A stretch of DNA of 64,000 nucleotides from Phytophthora colocasiae (taxonomy: Eukaryota; Oomycota; Peronosporomycetes; Peronosporales; Peronosporaceae): the NCBI GenBank assembly GCA_018806915.1, contig JAGKQI010000034.1, forward strand, positions 682,001-746,000, written 5' to 3'. A model generated the notes under the pieces. That model saw only the letters and a program-made list of their open reading frames with translations. It made no database searches and was not told the origin of the DNA. The position numbers and the translations under genes were made by a program. Shown piece after piece: positions 42,883-52,043 of the stretch. Position 1 is the first letter of the stretch. Every line of letters starts with the position of its first letter.

Positions 42883-43292
42883 CGCGATGGAGCTGTCTTT
42901 GTCTGGCTGTCGAGGTGCTGGACAACTCTGGTGTGTAATTGGTCAAAAGTTTTATGTGGGGATGGAGCTGTAGCGAACGCAGCTCAAGACGATACGGGAC
43001 TTTTTCTACTGCGATCTCTACCCGAGGTACAAAGCGAACACGCTCTAAGATAGACTGGATATACTCTTTCATCGTTATGAAGAGGGGTAGCCATTTGGTG
43101 AGTAGGGTGACGGGAAAAAATCGTCAGACAAATTTGTATGACGTTTGAGAGTTCCATGCGAGAGGCGGTGGTATATAACAGTTAACTTAACTCTTTTCCT
43201 CTCTGCACGGCGCCAATGCTCACCTACTGTTGCTTTGCCTTCTTTCACAGCAATTTCCCCACCGTCGCCCAACTCAACTGTCCGCGTCGGCG
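42883..43292. other. Transition from gene block to transposon block
   Basis: These 410 bp flank the Myb/SANT-like gene on its 5' side. A minus-strand open frame (42791-43072) runs into that gene in another frame and may be part of its 5' leader. No recognisable element is present until the Crypton relic begins. Confidence 0.35.
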
Positions 43293-44165
43293 CTATCGCG
43301 AGTGTTCTGTTCTTTTGTCGACGTCAACATACTCCGCATAGGCAACGAAGACCTGTGTTGCTTCGTTGACGTTTAGGCTGTCATACAGTAAGTTCTTTGA
43401 CCCAGCAGCTTTCTCTATCTTGGTCATAACGTAACGAAGCTGACTCAGCTGCTTTTGTAACTTTCTACTCGGCATATCTCGCCCATCAAGCTGTCGAAGC
43501 GGTAGAATCTGCTTCGACTTGTTGCCACACACACCCAAAGCAGCCACATTTGGCGGACAGAGCGGTCCGGAATAGCAAAGTCGCTCTGCATCCGCCGGAA
43601 TACCCCCCCCCCCATAGTGACACGGAGTAGATTGGTTACCGCCTGCGTCCACCTGGACTTCCGCCGTTGGAGACGCAGTCAGTTTGTCAACGAGACCTGT
43701 CACACCAGCATCTTCGAGGCACGCTCTGATGGCGGCGTGCATACCATCGTACGTGACTGCACCTACTCACCTACTCCGATTGCTCTCTTCTCTAACTCCG
43801 AGATAATATCTTTGCCAGTATCCATTCAAGTAGTCTCGATTTTTGACAAGGCATCCACTAAGCCGTCTTAACCATTTCATCTCACATAGTATTGCCACAT
43901 GAGGAGGGATACCAGTCGGGCGGAATGGAACGCTATCGATGAAGGGCACGCCGTAGATCCAGACGAACAAAACGTAGACGAACCTTTACGCATTGAATAT
44001 GTCCCAAGCTCCCCAGCACCAAGTCCTTGTCGTTTTAACTCGGCCGCCACATCGGCTTCCCAAGCAGTCTCATCCAGCACTTTCTGACTCTCTCGTACTG
44101 ATTGTTGCCGGGGAAGAGTAAATCGCTTCCATCAAAATCTGACGCCGCCCAGTAAAGTCCCAGAG
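43293..44165 (-). mobile_element. Crypton-like tyrosine-recombinase relic
   Basis: Minus-strand frames, broken by frameshifts, carry pieces of a Crypton YR protein. At about 43877-44161 the pieces TLGLYWAASDFDG, LLFPGNNQYERVRKVLD and LGTYSMRKGSSTFCSSG correspond to the region around the second catalytic arginine (S-x-R-K-G); the expected His before it is Tyr here. The catalytic Tyr end cannot be placed. Further frames at 43767-43970 and 43293-43742 probably belong to the C-terminal part. A poly-C run (about 43607-43616) is included. The coding part begins abruptly at 44165, where an LTR scrap abuts it. No intact protein is possible. Confidence 0.6.
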
Positions 44166-44201
44166 TGTAATGGGTCTACTTAGACCCACTAGGTAACGTA
44201 C
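44166..44201 (-). repeat. 36-bp scrap of the end of a Gypsy LTR
   Basis: This stretch begins TGTAATGGGTCTAC and matches the end of the intact LTR at 51483-51518 in about 30 of 36 positions, in the same orientation. It sits exactly where the Crypton coding sequence breaks off and just before the pogo-like element, so it looks like what remains of an LTR insertion into the Crypton. Confidence 0.6.
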
Positions 44202-44209
44202 CGACTTCC

Positions 44210-44916
44210 CTTTGTCATGGCATACGATATGTCAAGGCATACACCTACCGATCGGCCAATCAGCAGCCGCAGAAGTGCATGCGGGAAGAATCCGCGTGCA
44301 TCCTTTGTCATCGCATACAGCAGCTCCCAGCCACCCAGTTGTTAGTCTATCATTTGCACGGCGGAACCACAGAAGAGCTGACCAAAAGAACGCCGCTGAA
44401 GAGAAACTACGGGTCTTGGACCACCTCAAAGAGTTGGGGACAGCAAGTGGGCTATCACTCTGTTTTACCCTAAGCTAGCAGTGTCTAAATATCACAATCG
44501 TAGAACGCTAATCTTGTCATGGGAGCGAAAGCGTCGCAACATCGAGGCACTTCACAGCCAGTCAGGCGGCGCAGCAAAGCGGAAGACGCGCAAAAAGGGT
44601 ATAGGAACAGCGCTATCTAATCAAGAAGAGCTTCCATTAGTTAGATGGGTAAATGAAGAAGGTGTTCCAGTTACCCCGATATTGTGGAAGAAGCCAAACG
44701 ATCGAAACAGGTCGATGAAGTGGTAGGAAAAATTAGTTTGGACGAAGATTTTGACGATGCCTCTCGAGCTATGGCGGTGCATGACTAGAAACACAACAGC
44801 TTTTTCATTGCTTTTTTCCTTGCTGATAATACTAGTGCGGGCTGCATTCATGGTGCAAGTCCATTTATCCCATTTCTTGTCTCTACACGTCATATCAGGT
44901 GTATGCCATGACAAAG
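44210..44916 (+). mobile_element. Degenerate pogo-like DNA transposon, 707 bp
   Basis: Perfect 16-bp terminal inverted repeats, CTTTGTCATGGCATAC at 44210-44225 and its complement at 44901-44916, enclose a decayed plus-strand transposase start. At about 44391-44726 the frames read EEKLRVLDHLKELG and, after a frameshift, KYHNRRTLILSWERKRRNIE and LPLVRWVNEEGVPVT. This is the helix-turn-helix plus CENP-B-type DNA-binding region of pogo/Tc1-mariner transposases in oomycetes. No DDE catalytic domain remains, so it is non-autonomous. A flanking TA duplication is not visible. Confidence 0.6.
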
Positions 44917-44931
44917 TACACTTGCGCTTAT

Positions 44932-45312
44932 CGCATAACCGATCTCATAGAGCACACCCCATATACAGGTTTATGAGGCTGTTCGACAGGTGCATAGGAT
45001 AGTGCATGTGCAATTTGTAGCCATACGAGACAGCAGCGCGTTTGTACTGCTTCGGACGAGATCCGGTGCCGCTCGTACGAGGTCTTCCTACAATCGCCAC
45101 TGTAAACCAACGAAAATTCGAAAATGAAAAGGTAGACTGCTGCAACTGCGGGAGTGTGTGCTTTATCAGTTCTTCACTGCTATAAATTTTAACACAATCA
45201 CTGAGTGTTCTTTATGAGAAATGGTAATAAAACTTGCAGAAATGTTTGATCTGATGGGCTTATGCTGAATGTGCGTTAAGAGATATGCATGCTCTATGAG
45301 ATCGGTTATGCG
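44932..45312. mobile_element. 381-bp element with 23-bp perfect inverted repeats
   Basis: The same 23 bases occur in inverted orientation at 44932-44954 (CGCATAACC at the outer end) and 45290-45312. The right copy abuts the LTR that starts at 45313. The interior is AT-rich with no recognisable protein. It could be a MITE, or the two ends of one larger element brought together. No target-site duplication is obvious. Confidence 0.5.
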
Positions 45313-45775
45313 GTACGGGGTTACACGTGCAAGTGGCTACACCACTTGTAACTCTAACAGTTGCGATAACTGTTAGAGGTTGGAAATGGGTCTCAGACCT
45401 TGGTGTGCTGTACTGTACACACCAATAGCGACATGGGCGAATCACATTATTGGGTGGTTCGTGTGCATTTGTGCATATTATTGGTAGAAAGTAACGGATT
45501 TCTACCAATCACTGAGCAGAGTTTCTGCCAACCACACGTTGGCAGACCCTTTAGAAATAGATAACAAACAGTTTTAGGAGGTCCATAATTGGCTTATGCC
45601 AAATTCAATAACAGTTCTCATTTTACGGTATTTTGCAGTTTAATTTAGTTATATTTGATTTAATTATACTTATTTAAATAAGTATACTTAAATTAAGTCT
45701 ATTCTAATTGCACGCTTCCTCATACACGAAAGCGCACGTGTACGCTATCTAATAGGTCTAGGTAGACCCATTACA
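45313..45775 (+). repeat. Gypsy LTR, inverted copy
   Basis: About 463 bp, the reverse complement of the LTR at 51483-51942 with scattered substitutions. The outer end has lost the canonical TGTAAC (it reads GTACGGGGTTACACG after the 23-bp repeat); the inner end TTACA is intact and followed by the primer-binding site. It contains perfect hairpins, e.g. ATTGGTAGAAA (45480-45509) and TCTGCCAAC, and the AT-rich palindrome TATACTTATTT/AAATAAGTATA. Confidence 0.85.
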
Positions 45776-46098
45776 CCTGGTAGCACTTTGTAGTCCGTCC
45801 CACGACCGACTGCTGTTCGTTCGTATGGAGTCATACGAACGCGGGGTAGAGAACTCCCCAATGGATGAGGGACTGGGACCCCTCAAATGCCCGTGGCGCG
45901 CACGGACTGTGCCCACCTGTCCGATCCAGAGTGGGAAGCTCTCCAAAGACTTTCACAAGTCATTGGAGAGGCAGCGGTAGCTACGATGCTTCGTACGCTA
46001 TCGCCGACAGAGCAACACGGTGTTGCTCTGGGGTACATTGTTAAGGAGCAACGAGATGTTGCTGCCTCGGTGGCTTCCCCTAAACCACACGTGGAGTC
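45776..46098 (+). pseudogene. Inverted gag 5' fragment with primer-binding site
   Basis: Directly after the inverted LTR come CC, the PBS TGGTAGCACTTTGTAGTC (45778-45795) and the 5' leader and start of gag in plus orientation (LSDPEWEALQRLSQVIGEAA, MLRTLSPTEQHGVALGY). The similarity to A's own gag (minus strand, 51150-51480) stops at about 46098, where the sequence passes, with a few bases of microhomology, into the end of A's integrase on the other strand. Confidence 0.8.
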
Positions 46099-46120
46099 TC
46101 CAAAATCAGACACTGCATGT

Positions 46121-47236
46121 TTAGGCAGGTGTTTGTGTAGCTAACAACACTAATGAACCCACTTTGAATTCATTTATGTTGCCCCTACCAACATTATCAG
46201 CGTTCAGCTTCTGTTGATCGACAGAAGCTGCGATAGCATCCTGGACAAACCGTATGACGGCTTGTCTTCGCTGGACAAAGTCTAGCGCACCCGAGCTGAA
46301 TCCTTTCAGCTTGTCGCCCTTGTCAGCAGCAGGCCCTGCCTGCTCGCTATCATCTCTCATGTCTGTGCCCGGCACAGACATCGCGCGCTCGTTCCTGCTC
46401 GAACGAGACGTCGCACGCGTCACCGCAGCTGATAGTGTGCTGCTATCAGTTGCATTCTGCGGTTGTTCGGACGCAATCGTAGATCCTCCCCCACTTAAGG
46501 AGGAAGCTACCCCGCCGAGCATGCTCGGCAATCGTGGATGCCTCATGGCGTTCACGTAGAACGGTGTATGCCCTGTCGAGGCATGCACCGAGTTGTTGAT
46601 GGCAAACTCTGCCATCGGCAAGCACTCGCTCCAATGCGGGAACGAGTGAGCGTAGCTCTTCAGCGTGTCACCCAGTACTCGGTTGACACGTTCGGTTTGT
46701 CCGTCCGTCTGCGAATGATCCGCAGTCGACATTGATAACTGTGAACCAAGAAGTGTAAACACTTCTTGTCAGAACCGCGCTGTGAAGCGTGGATCACGGT
46801 CCGACACAATGTCGAGCAGCATGCCATGATGTTTGAACACCATGTCAACAAACAGTCGCGCAGTCTGCGCGGCTGTTACAGTAGCCGGGACGGCAGCAAG
46901 ATGAACCATCTTGCTGAATCGGTCCACAAAGACAACGATGCCCGTCCTCCGCTTGCTGTCAGGCGGAAGACCGAAGACAAAGTCCATGGACATGGACTGC
47001 CAACACCCCGACGGAGTCGGAAGTGATTGAAGAGGAGCCTGCGAGAACTGCGCAGGCTTCACGCGTTGACAAACCTCGCAAGCACGTACGTACTTGCGCA
47101 CCCACTTGTACTGGTGGTGCCAGTAGAAGTCACGCGTGAGAAGAGTGTATGTCTTCTCACGACCCGGATGCCCTGCCGTAGTGGCATCGTGATACTCGAA
47201 CATGATGATCATTCGGAACGGCAATGCGATCCGCAT
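46121..47236 (-). pseudogene. Gypsy A integrase, broken by one stop codon
   Basis: Two segments in the same frame (47236-46769 and 46762-46121) are separated by a TGA where related elements have Trp. The first part has the HHCC zinc-binding region (EYHDATTAGHPG, then CEVCQRVK) and the start of the DDE core (MDFVFGLPPD, DRFSKMVHLA, SDRDPRFTARF). The second has QTDGQTERVNRVLGDTL with the catalytic Glu, and EFAINNSVHASTGHTPFY. The segment ends prematurely at LLATQTPA; in copy B the same frameshift can be seen, followed by the rest of the C-terminal domain. Confidence 0.88.
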
Positions 47237-49133
47237 TGACGTCTACTGCACTGTACAACAGTAGGCCTTCGTGTACACGATAGCGGTGTACACGAGCTCG
47301 AAGATGAGGGGTTAGCTTCCGACGTGCCACGTCGGAAGGTGCTGCGAGGAACTCCAGCAGCCCCTTCGCGTCTGCACCCCTTGCATACGCGTTCTTCACG
47401 TCGTCAATCAACGTTGACGACGGCACACTTGTCCTCACGACGTCAACTGCGTTGGCGTCGGCCACTACATTGAGTCTTCCGGGTTTGTACTCTACCCGGA
47501 AGTTGTACTCCGCGAAGAAGGACAACCATCTCGCCATACGTTGCGAGATGTGCGGCGACTTAATCGCCGTACGCAATGATGCGTGGTCTGTATAGACTAC
47601 GAACGGTCTACTCCCAAGTAGATACACTCGGAACTTTGCGAGTGCATACTTCATGGCAAGGAGCTCCTTGTCATGTACGGGATAGTTACGCTCAGCTGGC
47701 TTCAGCTGACGCGATTGATAATAGACTACACGATCACGCCCTTCGTGATCGTGTTGCATCAATGCACATCCGATTGCAAAGTCGGATGCATCGCACACTA
47801 CGTGGAATGGACGATCTTGGCCGTAGCGGACCAAGATCGGCGCTTCAGTCAAGCCCTGCTTGACTGCACCGAATGTCTCCTCGCACTCGGTCGTCCAAAT
47901 CCACTCAGCTTCTTTCTTAAGAAGCTGTGACAACGGGCGAATCTTGCCCGCGTAGTTCTCCACGTACTTGCACAAGTACGTGGCAAGCCCAAGGAACTGC
48001 CTCAGTTCCTTCACATTGGATGGCGTGGGCCATTCATTGATCACTCTGACCTTCTCTGGGCCAGGGCGACCGCCGTCTTTCCCCACGAGACACCCCAGCA
48101 CGGATATCTCGCTCGCCCCGAGGATACACTTATTCAGGTTCGCATAGAGCTTATGTTTCCTCATAAGCTCTAGCAGCTTCCGGAGATGCACCTTGTGCAT
48201 CTCAATGTCCGTCTTCCCGTTCACAGCCCGGCTGTGACCGAACACGTCGTCGAAGTAGCTCGGTGCGAAGTCGCGCACCGAGCGCAATAGATGTGTCACG
48301 CATCTATTGAACGTCGCAGGGGCGTTCTTAAGCCCCTGTGGCATTACGAGCCACTCCCAAAGCATACCGCTTGGAGTGCTTACCGCTGTGAGAGGGATGT
48401 CCCTCTCACGCATGAGGATCTGATAGAATCCATCACGCAGATCTAGAGCACTGAAGATAGTGCTCAAGGCCATCGAATCGATGATAACATCTTTTCGCGG
48501 TATCGGCGTCTGCGCCGGTATCGTCGCATCGTTCAACTTGTTGTACGCATGAATGATGCGCCAGCCGCCCTGTGGTTTCTTAACACAGAACGTTGGGGCA
48601 CTGTGTGGGGACTTTGGCTCCCGCACTTGACCTGCAAGACCTCGACTTTCAAAGAAGTCGTCGATCGCTTGCACTTGTTCACGCGGCAGTGGCCACTGCC
48701 GTGTAACACAGTACTTCGTGCCCGGCACGAGATCAATCTCGTGCTGTACGCCCTTGTCCTTCGGCAGCTCCGAAGGAATCTCGTCCGGGAGTACATCCTT
48801 GTACTCCCGCAGAATCTCGTAATAGGGACTCGACTTCAACGAGTCCCAATTCTGCTCCTCGGAGCGTTGCTTCTTGGTCTTCACACTGAGGGGGTCATCA
48901 CCCTCAGTGATCCCATCGACGACGAGCTGCTTCAGCTCTTCGGCTTCGCGATCCACTCTCTTGATATCCGAGATAATGCAAATTTGTTCGATGCGTCCAT
49001 CGTACAAGTCTCGCGCGAAGCGCTTCCAACTCATCGTTGGAAGTGCGGTCAACGCCGACGCACTCGTCGGCGGATTCTCCAACCGCATCCTCTGGTACTG
49101 TAACCCAGTACCAGTACGTGTCAAGACGTTCAA
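47157..49133 (-). pseudogene. Gypsy A reverse transcriptase and RNase H
   Basis: A 658-codon open segment. RT motifs: HEIDLVPGTKYC and QWPLPREQ at the start, SPHSAPTFCVKKP, FSALDLRDGFYQI, MPQGLKNAPATFNR and the catalytic YFDDVF; then LGCLVGKDG and ATYLCKYVENYAGKIRPLSQLL. RNase H has CDASDFAIGCALMQ, ELLAMKYALAKFR and YTDHASL. The usual NVVADALSRR at the RNase H end reads NVVADANAVD. A frameshift near 47205-47230 moves the integrase into another frame; copy B has the same shift. Upstream codons (from 49133) form the linker to the protease. Confidence 0.9.
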
Positions 49134-49797
49134 CGTCTCGACACTCGGTGCACTGCAGATACACCCGTCTCAGTCCCGGACTGGGACTCGCAAAGCTCTC
49201 TGAGCTTGCGCCGCGAAGGTCTGCCATGGAGCTCAGCTCCAGGCGCTCCACGTCCAAGGCATCCCACCTTGAACAGGACTTTATCGCCATCGTCAGCGGA
49301 TTCCTTCCGCTGACTCGCACTATCAAGCCCTGCTTGAGTGCCGCTCATCGCGTGCAGCGCTGCTGCATGTGAGCACGCAGGTTTTTCTGGTGCTGGACGT
49401 TTGCAACCGCCAGCACCTCCTGCCGCGCAGTCGGTTCCCTGAACCGCTGCGCCTCCATCCGCTCCCGGAGCGGATGAAGCAACCGCATCGTCGACTCCCG
49501 GAGCCGACGTGCTCTCGCTAGCTTCCTGCGCTAGCGAGTGTTCGCTTGTACATCGTCAGCTCCCGGAGCTGATGCACGATCGCTAGTTCCCAGAACTAGC
49601 AGCGACGCGCCAGTGGCGCTTCGCGTTTTTGGGAGCTGACGCCCCCAGAGCTGACACACGTCTTTCGGTTCCCCGAATTTTATTTTCTTCGTCAACTCCC
49701 AGAGTTGACGCGACGTCGTCGGCGGGGGCTTGCAGTACCTCCAAGGATACCGATAATACCGGTATTTTACCTTCCCTCACGTTCGCCTGACCATCAC

Positions 49798-50499
49798 TCA
49801 TGTGACGCGACCCTTCGGCTCAGATTTCTGAGTCGACACACATTTTCTCCCAACGACTCCCTGAGTCGCTGGCGGTCGCCGGCGGCGATCGGAGGCAGCG
49901 GCGGACGCTGCTGCCTCAACTGGGGGATCCCATGCACCGGCCGGTGCATGTGCAGCACTGACAGGGCCATCGCTGTCTGTCGCGCATGTGTTGTTGAAGC
50001 GTACGAGCGTACGCTTCTCCCAGTTGATCACCGGGTTATGCCGTGCTAGCCACGGCATGCCTAATACCATGTCGAACTTATCGTCTAGATCCAAGACGAT
50101 AAGGTCTTCTACAAACGTCCTTCGTTTGTAAGAGAAGCGCACACGGACTACGCGCTTCTCAGTCCTCACGGTGGCACCTGTTGCCAACCGCACCACCAAC
50201 ACGCCGCGGGGCGTGTCGGCCTCTTCGAAGTCAAGCCTTCGAAGACTTTCCTGTCGAACAAAGTTGTTCGACGCGCCCGAGTCCACTAGGGCACGAAGAG
50301 AGTTCGCTCTCTTCGACATCACGTTCAGGATGACAAGGTTTGGCTTGTCATCTTGCAGCTTACAGCGAGAAACCTTCTCGCTGGGGGCAGCAGTCCTCAT
50401 CGTCGCGTGTCCGAGTTCGACACGCGAGACTGCATCACCAGTAGGACGCCCCGCGCCTACTGGTCCTTGGCGTTTTTTGAACGCCCGCCCGCTGTGCAC
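49798..50499 (-). pseudogene. Gypsy A retropepsin (aspartic protease) segment
   Basis: Open for 233 codons. The active-site segment is ALVDSGASNNFVR; LDLDDKFDMVLGMPWLARHNPVINW is the family's second conserved block. An Ala/Arg-rich tail leads towards the RT. DNA encoding the active site contains perfect hairpins (50253-50272, stem GTCGAACAA). Confidence 0.85.
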
Positions 50500-51433
50500 T
50501 TGCGCGCATAGTGACCGATGTTACCACACAGGTAACATCGAACCTTGCCGTTCCTATGCTGCTGTTGACCAGCAGTCGTAGCACTCGAGAGGTCCATAGG
50601 CTCCGGACCTCCCGTCTTCACAACAGGACGCGCCGGCTTCGGCGCGTTCGCATGGAGTTTAGCTTGACGCCGGCTAAACTCCTCTTGCATTGCAAGGCTG
50701 ATCGCCTCCTCGAGAATACTCTCGGAAGAGATATGTTTTGACGGGACCATCTCTTAGTCCCTTCATGAACGTGACGACCTTGGTCGCCTCGTCGATCGGG
50801 TTGGTCACTATGTTCGATACCAAGTATCGAACACGCTGGGCAAAGGTGTGAACGTCATCCTTGCCCTGCTGCAAATCGAGAAACTCCGCTCTCGATCTGA
50901 ACTCGTTCTTCGGAGGCTCAAACGCAAGCTTGAGCTCCTCTTTGAACACCTCGTACGTGCCGAAGCACGTAGGATCCGAGAGTCGGCGCCCATAGGCCCA
51001 ACTCCTCGCACGTCCACCAAGACATGACATGGCGAACGCGACCTTCGACATCGGATCGACGATACGTCGAGCCGCAACGGCTGTGTCAAGTTCGACAAGC
51101 CAACGAAGGAGGGTCTCGTCCTCCTTCCCCGTGTAGGTACTCACGTGGAGTTTCAACGACTTCACGCGTGGCTTCGGGGAAGCCACCGAGGCAGCAACAT
51201 TTCGTTGCTCCTTAACAATGTACCCCAGAGCAACACCATGTTGCTCTGTCGGCGATAGCGTACGAAGCATCGTAGCTACCGCTGCCTCTCCAATGACTTG
51301 TGAAAGTCTTTGGAGAGCTTCCCACTCTGGATCTGACAGGTGGGCACAGTCCGTGCGTCACGGACATGTGAGGGGTCCCAGTGGATCCCTCATCCATTGG
51401 GGAGTTCTCTACCCCGCGTTCGTATGACTCCAT
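50457..51433 (-). pseudogene. Gypsy A gag, three frames
   Basis: ATG 51433 opens gag (MESYERGVENSPMDEG), but a frameshift at about 51360 moves it to the frame holding LRTLSPTEQHG, CLGGRARSWAYGRR and FLDLQQGKDDVHTFAQRVRYLV (51270-50674). A second shift at about 50740 leads to the zinc knuckle CYLCGNIGHYARKC (near 50530), preceded by PEPMDLSS. This is a typical Ty3/Gypsy gag of oomycetes in layout. Confidence 0.85.
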
Positions 51434-51462
51434 ACGAACGAACAGCAGTCGGTCGTGGGACG

Positions 51463-51480
51463 GACTACAAAGTGCTACCA
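51463..51480 (-). promoter_or_regulatory. Primer-binding site of Gypsy A
   Basis: On the minus strand TGGTAGCACTTTGTAGTC follows the LTR end after two bases. The first eight bases fit pairing with the 3' end of an initiator-tRNA-Met-like primer; the rest does not follow the standard tRNA. The same PBS occurs in the inverted copy (45778-45795) and, one T shorter, in element C. Confidence 0.7.
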
Positions 51481-51482
51481 GG

Positions 51483-51942
51483 TGTAATGGGTCTACCTAG
51501 ACCTATTAGATAGCGTACACGTGCGCTTACGTGTATGAGGAAGCGTGCAATTAGAATAGACTTAATTTAAGTATACTTATTTAAATAAGTATAATTAAAT
51601 CAAATATAACTAAATTAAACTGCAAAATACCGTAAAATGAGAACTGTTATTGAATTTGGCATAAGCCAATTATGGACCTCCTAAAACTGTTTGTTATCTA
51701 TTTCTAAAGGGTCTGCCAACGTGTGGTTGGCAGAAACTCTGCTCAGTGATTGGTAGAAATCCGTTACTTTCTACCAATAATATGCACAAATGCACACGAA
51801 CCACCCAATAATGTGGTTCGCCCAGGTATCCTTTGGTGTGTACAGCACACCAAGGTCTGAGGCCCATTTCCAACCTCTAACAGTTATCCTAACTGTTAGA
51901 GTTACAAGTGGTACTACCACTTGTACGTGTAACCCCGTTACA
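51483..51942 (-). repeat. Single LTR shared by Gypsy A and B
   Basis: A 460-bp LTR in minus orientation, from TGTAACGGGG (at 51942) to CCCATTACA (at 51483). It has a polypurine tract on its upstream side (belonging to B) and a PBS on its downstream side (belonging to A), so it is both the 3' LTR of B and the 5' LTR of A. It is full of perfect hairpins, for example ATTGGTAGAAA (51749-51778, 11 bp) and ACAAGTGGTA (10 bp), and has a 22-nt palindrome at 51572-51593. Confidence 0.9.
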
Positions 51943-51958
51943 CCATCCCCCCGTTAAG
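51943..51958 (-). promoter_or_regulatory. Polypurine tract of Gypsy B
   Basis: The minus strand reads CTTAACGGGGGGATGG immediately before the LTR's TGTAAC, the position and composition of a plus-strand priming site. Confidence 0.75.
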
Positions 51959-52043
51959 ATTTGACGTATCGGTCTCGATACGTCAATCAACAGAACTTGA
52001 CAAGACCGTCAAGTTCCCACGAGAAATCCGAGTTCATTTCGCA

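Larger units (their letters stand above)
46099..51482 (-). mobile_element. Gypsy (Ty3) retrotransposon copy A, internal region
   Basis: The minus strand holds gag (51433 down to about 50457), protease (50499-49798), reverse transcriptase-RNase H (49133-47157) and integrase (47236 to about 46121), the Ty3/Gypsy order. The 5' LTR is at 51483-51942; the 3' end of the integrase, the downstream antisense ORF and the 3' LTR are missing and replaced by an inverted LTR-gag piece. Several frameshifts and one nonsense codon make it defective. Between RT and protease (49327-49797) no domain is recognisable, only dense hairpins such as CATCCGCTCC at 49456-49476. The copy is colinear with B. Confidence 0.9.
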
